Below are positions 5,678 to 10,489 of a stretch of DNA of 10,489 nucleotides, piece by piece. Location of the stretch: the NCBI GenBank assembly GCA_023410975.1, contig JAEYPG010000561.1, positions 1 to 10,489 on the forward strand, given 5' to 3'. The stretch comes from Pseudomonadota bacterium. GTDB lineage: Bacteria; Pseudomonadota; Gammaproteobacteria; Burkholderiales; Burkholderiaceae_C. The position numbers and the translations under genes are program-made. Positions within the stretch are counted from its first letter, which is position 1. The number at the start of each line of letters is the position of its first letter. The notes under the pieces were generated by a model. That model saw only the letters and a list, made by a program, of their open reading frames with translations, did not search any database and was not told the DNA's origin.

Positions 5678-7081
5678 TCAAAGGCCGATCTCGGCAACGT
5701 CGTCGCTCGATGCGGCAGGCTGCGCCAAACCGGCGGCCGCGGCCCGGGCCGCAGGCGTGAGCAGCCAGTCGTCGGGGCTTGCATGGTGAATCTGGTCCAT
5801 CAGGAGATTGCCGACCTCGTAGACGAAGTTGCGGCTGCCGCGGTAGCCGACATGGCAGATGTGCGAATTGCCGATGCGGTCGAACATCGGGATGCCGAGC
5901 CGGAACAGCGGCTTGTTCAGGCGGTGCGCGGCCTGGCGGCCATGCGAGTGCGTCATCAACAGGTCGCAGCCCGTCGCCTGAGCGCTGCGCTCCAGGTCCT
6001 CCAGGTCGCCGATGTGCACCTCGGCCGTGGGCATGCGCTCCAACAGAGGCGACTTGGTGGTGGTCACGCACACGGTCAGCTCGGCACCCATCTCGGCGAG
6101 GAAGCTGCCGGCGGACCACAGCAGGTCGGGCTCCGCGCCCAGCGCCACCTTGACGTTGCCGAAGTGGAAGTGGCCGTCCAGCATCGCGTCCACGAGCTGG
6201 CTGCGCTGGCGCCGCAGCTTCATGGACGCCGGGCGCCCGCTGAGCTGGCTCAGGAGCTTCACCAGCGCGTCGGAGGCCGTCAGCCCGGTGAGGCGGTCGA
6301 ACAGCGTGAACGGCACGCCGCAGCGCGCCTGCAGCGCCTCGGCGGCCGGACGCATCTGCTCGCCGATGGCGATGGCGTGTTCCGCGCCACCCAGCGCCTG
6401 CAGCTCCTCCAGCGTGGTGCCGCCCAGCGTGTGCCCCAGCCAGGCCTCCGGGATGTGCCCGTCCAGCGAGCCCGAAACGTCCGGCGCGAACACCGGCTGC
6501 AGGCCGAAGGATTCGACGGTCTCGCGCAGCTCCTCGATGTCGCCCGGGGTGAGGTGGCAGCCCGGCAGCACCGCCACCTTGCCCGCGACCTTGGGCTCGT
6601 TCTCGCGCGGCAGGCTCGACACCAGCGCCGCCGCGGCCGCGGCCCATCCGTCCTGGAAGGCGCCCACGTAGTCGGGCGTGGAGGCGTACACCACTGCCGT
6701 GTCCCTGAGCTCCGGGTGCTTGGCCTGCGCCAGGCGGATGAACGCCTCGACGTCATCGCCCTTGGTCTCGGTCAGGCCGGTGGAGCAGATGGCGATCAGC
6801 TTGGGCTTGGCGCGCGAGCGGATGTTCAGCAGCGCCTTCTCCAGGTTGTCGTAGCCGCCCATGATGGTGGTGGCCTCGTTCATCGCCGTGGTCTGCAGCG
6901 GGATGGCCTCCTTGAAGTGGCGCACCAGCAGCACCAGGCCAAAGGAGGTGCAGCCCTGCGATCCGTGCATCACGGGCATGCACGAGGCCAGGCCCATGAA
7001 GGCGTAGCTCGCGCCCAGCGGCTGGCTCATCTTGAGCGGGTTGACGGCGGCGGCTTTCTTGGATTCGGTGACCAGTGCCAT
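5678..7081 (-). CDS. nifN: FeMo-cofactor scaffold subunit NifN
   Basis: The beta-like subunit of the NifE2N2 scaffold on which the L-cluster is matured with molybdenum and homocitrate. The 467-residue product begins MALVTESKKAAAVNPLKMSQPLGASYAFMG and contains MPVMHGSQGCTSF (35-47), with C34 and C44 in the positions of NifN cluster ligands, and ICSTGLTETKGDDV (98-111). These blocks parallel NifK but match NifN. The start at 7081 has a GGAG ribosome-binding site and leaves 25 bases after nifE; an in-frame ATG at 7156 would run back into nifE. The C-terminus ends in an Ala-rich stretch of the type often variable in NifN. Confidence 0.97.
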   Translation of the reverse strand: MALVTESKKAAAVNPLKMSQPLGASYAFMGLASCMPVMHGSQGCTSFGLVLLVRHFKEAIPLQTTAMNEATTIMGGYDNLEKALLNIRSRAKPKLIAICSTGLTETKGDDVEAFIRLAQAKHPELRDTAVVYASTPDYVGAFQDGWAAAAAALVSSLPRENEPKVAGKVAVLPGCHLTPGDIEELRETVESFGLQPVFAPDVSGSLDGHIPEAWLGHTLGGTTLEELQALGGAEHAIAIGEQMRPAAEALQARCGVPFTLFDRLTGLTASDALVKLLSQLSGRPASMKLRRQRSQLVDAMLDGHFHFGNVKVALGAEPDLLWSAGSFLAEMGAELTVCVTTTKSPLLERMPTAEVHIGDLEDLERSAQATGCDLLMTHSHGRQAAHRLNKPLFRLGIPMFDRIGNSHICHVGYRGSRNFVYEVGNLLMDQIHHASPDDWLLTPAARAAAAGLAQPAASSDDVAEIGL

Positions 7082-7106
7082 GGCGTGCTCCAGTTTTGGC
7101 GGGGCT

Positions 7107-8516
7107 TCAGACCGGAAGCCCCGCTTCGGCGGTGTCTTCCCAGGGCGCAGGAGCACGCACCTGCTGCCACACGGGGTTGAAGAGCGCCTTGTCGATCTCG
7201 GCGATCATGGTGACCATGCCCTCGTAGCCGGCGAAGGCGTGGTGGCGCTCCTGGTTGATGTCCATCCAGGGCATGCGCGCCTTGAGGGCCACGAACTGGC
7301 TGCGGCCGCCGCTGAGCATGATGTCGGCCTTGGCGTCGCGCAGCATGGCGTACATCTCGCGCGGGCTCAGGTCGTCGATCATGTGCGCGTCGTCGCCCAT
7401 GATCTCCTTGATCTTTTCCTTGTCTTCCCTGGTGCTCTTCTTGACGCTGGTGCCCACCACTTCCAGGCCGGCTTCCTGCAGCGCCGATACCACCGACCAG
7501 CTCTTCACGCCGCCGGTGATCAGCAGCACCTTCTTGCCCGTGAGGCGCTGGCGGTAGGCGCGGATGCGCTCGTAGGCGCGCGCCTCCTCCACTGCGATCA
7601 GCGCCTCGGTGCGGTCCTTGAGCTCGGCACCGGCCCCCTGCTCCACCAGCAGCCGCGCGATCTCGCGCAGCGTGGTGCTCATGTCCGAGATGCCGTAGAA
7701 GGAGCCTTCGAAGTACGGGATGTTCCAGCGCTGCTGCATGCGCGTGGCGACGTTGATCATCGACTTCGAGCACACCATCATGTTGGCCTTGGCGCGGTGC
7801 GCGCTGGCCACCTCGCGGTAGCGGCCGTCGCCGGAGATGCAGCTCAGGACGCGGATGCCCAGCGCTTCGAGCAGCGGCTTGACCTGCCACAGCTCGCCGG
7901 AGAGGTTGTACTCGCCGATGATGTTGATGTCGTAGGGGGTCGTGGTCTCGGGCTCAACGGTGCCGATCACGTAGTCCAGCAGGGCCTCGGCGCCGAGCTT
8001 GTTGCCGAGGTTCTTGGGGCCCGCGAAACCCGGCGCATTGACCGGGATCACCGGCTTTCCGAACTTCTCGCTGGCGCGCTTGCACACGGCCTCGATGTCG
8101 TCGCCGATGAGGCCCGTGACGCAGGTCTGGTAGACGAAGACCGCGGCCGGGTCCTTCTCGTCCAGGATCTGGCGGATGGCCTTGAACAGACGCTTCTCGG
8201 CGCCGTAGATGACGTCGAGCTCGTTGATGTCGGTGGTGAAGCCCAGCCGGTACATTTCCGAACCCGAGGAGGCGCTGTGCCGGTTGTCCCACGCGTTGCC
8301 CTCGCAGGCGATGGGGCCGTGCACGAGGTGGGCCACGTCCACGATGGGCTGCAGCGCGATCTTGGCGCCGTCGAAGGCGCAGCCACCGGCGGCGGCGCCG
8401 GGGGTGAGCTGCTTGGTGCAGCCCTTCTTGCGCGCCTTCTCTTCCTTGCCTTGGTTGTGCTCACAACCGGGCTCGTCGAAGACCTGTGCAATCTTGTCCT
8501 TGAGGCTGGGCAACAT
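7107..8516 (-). CDS. nifE: FeMo-cofactor scaffold subunit NifE
   Basis: The alpha-like subunit of the NifEN scaffold. The 469-residue product has the N-terminal Cys-rich segment (C18, C33), GGCAFDGAK (C46), GPIACEGNAWDNR (C71), TCVTGLIGDD (C132) and MVCSKSM (C249, equivalent to A. vinelandii C250). The near-C-terminal block is SGGRSQFVALKARMPWMDINQERHHAFAGYEGM. This lacks the NifD FeMoco-ligand His context but keeps the NifE signature. An AGGAG ribosome-binding site lies just before the ATG at 8516; the upstream in-frame ATGs fall in or beyond the promoter. It is the first gene of a seven-gene operon that starts at the sigma-54 promoter at 8547-8561. Confidence 0.98.
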   Translation of the reverse strand: MLPSLKDKIAQVFDEPGCEHNQGKEEKARKKGCTKQLTPGAAAGGCAFDGAKIALQPIVDVAHLVHGPIACEGNAWDNRHSASSGSEMYRLGFTTDINELDVIYGAEKRLFKAIRQILDEKDPAAVFVYQTCVTGLIGDDIEAVCKRASEKFGKPVIPVNAPGFAGPKNLGNKLGAEALLDYVIGTVEPETTTPYDINIIGEYNLSGELWQVKPLLEALGIRVLSCISGDGRYREVASAHRAKANMMVCSKSMINVATRMQQRWNIPYFEGSFYGISDMSTTLREIARLLVEQGAGAELKDRTEALIAVEEARAYERIRAYRQRLTGKKVLLITGGVKSWSVVSALQEAGLEVVGTSVKKSTREDKEKIKEIMGDDAHMIDDLSPREMYAMLRDAKADIMLSGGRSQFVALKARMPWMDINQERHHAFAGYEGMVTMIAEIDKALFNPVWQQVRAPAPWEDTAEAGLPV

Positions 8517-8546
8517 GGGTTCTCCTGGGCGTGCGCAGGGGCCTAT

Positions 8547-8561
8547 GCAGGTTCGGTGCCA
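8547..8561 (-). promoter_or_regulatory. Sigma-54 (-24/-12) promoter for the nifE operon
   Basis: On the minus strand the element reads TGGCAC-CGAAC-CTGC. The -24 half is perfect, the GC of the -12 half is correctly spaced, and there is one mismatch (C for T). The predicted transcript start is near 8535, about 19 bases before the nifE ATG. No perfect NifA site (TGT-N10-ACA) is visible upstream. The nearest candidates are TGG-N10-ACA at 8624-8639 and TGT-N10-GCA at 8702-8717. Both lie in the spacer shared with corA. Confidence 0.78.
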
Positions 8562-8685
8562 GGGCATGCGCCGCATGATCTGGAACAAAGCGGCCGTGCG
8601 GCAGCGGTTTGGCGGCTGCGTCTTGGAAGGTTCTCGACAATCGCGACATGCGCCGGCGCGGGTGCGGCCGGCTGGGCGCGGGCCC

Positions 8686-8701
8686 CGTCCTGGACAGGAC
8701 G
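8686..8701. promoter_or_regulatory. 16-bp dyad upstream of corA
   Basis: CGTCCTG-GA-CAGGACG is symmetric apart from its central two bases. It lies 48 bases before the corA ATG and well upstream of the divergent nifE promoter. Its symmetry and position suit a protein-binding site, but I know no matching regulator. I saw no convincing sigma-70 promoter for corA in this 233-bp spacer. Confidence 0.3.
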
Positions 8702-8749
8702 TGTTTCACGATGCGCAAGAATGGCGGGTTGCCCAGGAAGCTTGCCGCC

Positions 8750-9718
8750 ATGCTCATCAACTGCGTCGCCTATCAGGAGGGGAAAAAGCTCTCCGACATC
8801 CCGGTCGAGGACATCAGCCGCTACGTCCAGCGGCCGGACTGCTTCGTGTGGGTCGCGCTGCGCGACGCCAGCGACGAGGAACTGGCCACCATGCAGCGCG
8901 AATTCGGGCTGCACGACCTGGCAGTGGAGGACGCGAGCCACGGCCAGCAGCGTCCCAAGGTCGAGGAATACGGCGACCAGCTCTTCGTGGTGATGCACAC
9001 CGTGGAGATCAACGTGCTGGACGAACTGGAGCTCGGCGAGGTGGACGTCTTCGTGGGCCGCAACTTCGTGCTTTCGGTGCGCAACCGCAGCCGCCACAGC
9101 CTGCTCGGGGTGCGCCAGCGCGCCGAACAGGAGCCGCACCTGCTTCGGCATGGCGCGGGTTTCGTGCTCTACGGGCTGCTGGACGCGGTGGTGGACCGCT
9201 ACTTCCCGCTCATCGACATGATGGAAACCGAGCTGGAGGCGCTGGAGGCGCAGATCTTCGAGTCCGGCTCGGCGCGCCAGAACATCCGCCAGCTCTACAA
9301 CCTCAAGCAGCGCATCATGACCGTGCGCCATGCCGTGACGCCGCTGCTGGAGGCGGTGAGCAAGCTCTGGCGCGGCCGGGTGCCGGCGGTGTGCGAGGGC
9401 AACCGCGAGTATTTCCGCGACGTGTACGACCACCTGCTGCGCATCAACGCCAGCCTCGACACGCTGCGCGAGACCATCGGCACGGCGATCCAGGTCAACC
9501 TCTCCATGGTGACCATCGAGGAGTCGGAGATCACCAAGCAGCTTGCCGCGTGGGCCGGCATCTTCGCCGCGGCCACCGCCTTCGCCGGCATCTGGGGCAT
9601 GAACTTCGAGCACATGCCGGAGCTGCAGTGGAAATACGGCTACCCGCTGGCGCTGGGCACCATCCTGCTGACCTGCGTGCTGCTGTACCGGCGCTTCAGG
9701 AAGGCGGGGTGGTTGTGA
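8750..9718 (+). CDS. corA: Magnesium/cobalt transporter CorA family
   Basis: A homopentameric inner-membrane Mg2+ channel. The 322-residue product has a large soluble N-terminal domain with a long charged helical region (DMMETELEALEAQIFES...), then two C-terminal membrane segments (about 264-285 and 297-315). The signature GMN motif is at 283-285, just after the first segment (AGIWGMNFEHMPEL). A short basic tail (RRFRKAGWL) fits the cytoplasmic face. I chose the ATG at 8750 (MLINCVAYQEGKKL), the usual start in betaproteobacterial homologues as I recall them, with AGGA 11 bases upstream; in-frame ATGs at 8609 and 8711 are less likely. It is the only plus-strand gene between nifK and nifE, divergent from nifE and convergent with the ferredoxin gene. 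Confidence 0.94.
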   Translation: MLINCVAYQEGKKLSDIPVEDISRYVQRPDCFVWVALRDASDEELATMQREFGLHDLAVEDASHGQQRPKVEEYGDQLFVVMHTVEINVLDELELGEVDVFVGRNFVLSVRNRSRHSLLGVRQRAEQEPHLLRHGAGFVLYGLLDAVVDRYFPLIDMMETELEALEAQIFESGSARQNIRQLYNLKQRIMTVRHAVTPLLEAVSKLWRGRVPAVCEGNREYFRDVYDHLLRINASLDTLRETIGTAIQVNLSMVTIEESEITKQLAAWAGIFAAATAFAGIWGMNFEHMPELQWKYGYPLALGTILLTCVLLYRRFRKAGWL

Positions 9719-9741
9719 CGACCGGCGCTGGCAGTGGAAGA

Positions 9742-9766
9742 AAGGGTGGCGCGTGGCGCCACCCTT
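9742..9766. terminator. Shared hairpin between the convergent corA and ferredoxin genes
   Basis: AAGGGTGGCGC-GTG-GCGCCACCCTT is a perfect 11-bp stem with a 3-base loop. It lies 23 bases after corA and 29 bases after the ferredoxin stop on the other strand. Neither side has a true T-run (the minus side continues TCTTCC), so it is a strong hairpin but an imperfect intrinsic terminator, likely acting for both genes. A second 6-bp hairpin, CGCGCC-CTAC-GGCGCG, lies at 9776-9791. Confidence 0.6.
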
Positions 9767-9795
9767 GAAGCCGTCCGCGCCCTACGGCGCGTGAC

Positions 9796-10143
9796 TCAGA
9801 ACTTCACCAGGATGTCCTCGTTGCGCACGATGAACTGGCAGGCCAGCCGGTAGGGCGGCGGCGCGTCGGTGTTCTCGGCTTCGGCGATCTGCTCCGGCGT
9901 GATCTTGCCCGCCAGGCGCAGAGCCACCTTCTCCTTCTCGGTCAGCGCCACGGCGCAGGGCGCCTTGTTCGACAGCACGGTCACCTCCACCGCGCAGGAG
10001 CCGCACTCGCCGTTCTCGCATTCGAAGTGCACGGGCACCTTGTGCGCCTGCGCGACGGCAAGAAGCGTCTGGGTATCGCCCGCAACGGCATACACCGTCA
10101 CGTCCTTCTTCATGCTCGGGGACGAGAAAGTCACGTTGGCCAT
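9796..10143 (-). CDS. [2Fe-2S] ferredoxin resembling the FeSII (Shethna) nitrogenase-protective protein
   Basis: A 115-residue plant-type [2Fe-2S] ferredoxin. The ligands are C42-x4-C47-x2-C50 (ECENGECGSC) and C102 (YRLACQ); C63 is extra. Family-level marks recalled from Azotobacter vinelandii FeSII are shared: FSSP near the N-terminus, VAG-x3-TLL-x-VAQ, the cluster loop, an inserted LTEKEK helix region, PP-x-YRLACQ-x-IV and ED-x-LV-x-F at the C-terminus. FeSII forms an oxygen-stable complex with the nitrogenase proteins. The Rhodobacter FdxD ferredoxin is a related alternative. A strong AAGGAG ribosome-binding site lies 6 bases before the ATG. It follows nifK by 89 bp and is probably transcribed with nifHDK or from a weak local -24/-12 element. 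Confidence 0.88.
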   Translation of the reverse strand: MANVTFSSPSMKKDVTVYAVAGDTQTLLAVAQAHKVPVHFECENGECGSCAVEVTVLSNKAPCAVALTEKEKVALRLAGKITPEQIAEAENTDAPPPYRLACQFIVRNEDILVKF

Positions 10144-10175
10144 GGAAGTCTCCTTGTTTGAGGGGCCAATAGAAA

Positions 10176-10216
10176 GGCCCGCAGGGCTTGGTCGCGAAGA
10201 CCGTGCCGTGCGGGCC
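10176..10216 (-). repeat. Hairpin between nifK and the ferredoxin gene
   Basis: GGCCCGCA (10176-10183) pairs with TGCGGGCC (10209-10216) as an 8-bp stem around a 25-base loop. On the minus strand it is followed by TTTCTATT. It lies 17 bases after the nifK stop and could be a partial terminator or a 3'-end stabiliser for nifHDK mRNA, with read-through into the ferredoxin gene. Confidence 0.5.
10194..10208 (-). promoter_or_regulatory. Weak -24/-12-like element before the ferredoxin gene
   Basis: The minus strand reads CGGCAC-GGTCT-TCGC, eight of ten to TGGCAC-N5-TTGC, with GG and GC correctly spaced. It lies inside the loop of the hairpin at 10176-10216, about 40 bases upstream of the likely leader end. 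It may be chance. Confidence 0.3.
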
Positions 10217-10232
10217 GGGAAGCCGCTGGAGA

Positions 10233-10489
10233 TCAGCGGATGATGTCGTAGCTGTAGTCGGTCTTGCCCGGGACGATGGTGTTGGCGTCGAGGGTTTCGA
10301 AGAACTCGTCGAGCAGCATGGTGAGCAGGCGCAGGCCGCCGTCGTAGCCCCAGGTGGGGAATCGGTGGTAGTGGTGGCGGTCGAAGATGGGGAAGACCAG
10401 GCGGATGAGCGGGGTGCCGCAGTCGCGCTCGAGGTACTTGCCGTAGGTGTTGCCGATGAGGAAGTCCACGGGCTCGGTGTTGAGCAGGC
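10233..10489 (-). CDS. nifK: Nitrogenase MoFe protein beta subunit NifK (3' end only)
   Basis: The C-terminal 85 or so residues of NifK, cut by the window edge. The reading frame enters at 10489 with LLNTEPVDFLIGNTYGKYL and continues through ERDCGTPLIRL, FPIFDRHHYHRFPTWGYDGGL and the end KTDYSYDIIR. These are all highly conserved NifK C-terminal blocks. NifK carries half of the P-cluster ligands, but those lie outside this window. The presence of nifK implies that nifD and nifH lie further right. Confidence 0.97.
   Translation of the reverse strand, partial: LLNTEPVDFLIGNTYGKYLERDCGTPLIRLVFPIFDRHHYHRFPTWGYDGGLRLLTMLLDEFFETLDANTIVPGKTDYSYDIIR

Noticed and set aside
7032..8993. A 653-codon open frame on the plus strand across nifE and the start of corA
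   Set aside because: Antisense to nifE and out of frame with corA; no domain or motif supports it.
1..10489. CRISPR arrays, tRNA or rRNA genes, insertion sequences
   Set aside because: No regularly spaced direct repeats, no cloverleaf-like sequence, and no transposase frames or terminal inverted repeats were seen.

Overview
The window is a high-GC nitrogen-fixation (nif) gene cluster. It most likely comes from a betaproteobacterium of the order Burkholderiales. I infer this from GC content, the very proteobacterial IscS/IscU sequences, and a dispersed inverted repeat of a type I recall as common in Comamonadaceae and relatives. I cannot fix the genus from the sequence alone.

Layout, right to left, because nearly all nif genes lie on the minus strand. 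The 3' end of nifK (nitrogenase MoFe protein beta subunit) enters at the right edge. It is followed by a [2Fe-2S] ferredoxin resembling the Azotobacter FeSII (Shethna) protein. A plus-strand corA magnesium-transporter gene then interrupts the run. Next comes a tightly packed minus-strand operon: nifE-nifN-nifX-(DUF269)-(DUF683)-fdxB-nifQ. It makes the FeMo-cofactor scaffold NifEN, carrier and accessory proteins, a nif-specific 2[4Fe-4S] ferredoxin and the molybdenum-donating protein NifQ. A good -24/-12 (sigma-54) promoter lies just upstream of nifE.

Left of nifQ is a convergent plus-strand gene for a periplasmic di-haem cytochrome c peroxidase. It has a plausible FNR/Anr-type promoter and a strong terminator. 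Divergent from it is a 121-residue protein that I read as a degenerate HepT/DUF86-like (HEPN) protein without its catalytic motif. The left end holds iscS and iscU. These are housekeeping-type (Isc) rather than Nif-type Fe-S assembly genes, but they sit behind their own clear -24/-12 promoter.

Together the genes cover Fe-S cluster supply (IscS/IscU), molybdenum delivery (NifQ), cofactor assembly (NifE/N/X, DUF269, DUF683), electron transfer (FdxB), possible oxygen protection (FeSII-like) and peroxide removal (cytochrome c peroxidase). CorA may supply Mg2+ for Mg-ATP, but that link is only inference. The most unusual points are the Isc-type genes under nif-type promoter control, the orphan degenerate HepT-like gene, and corA splitting the cluster.
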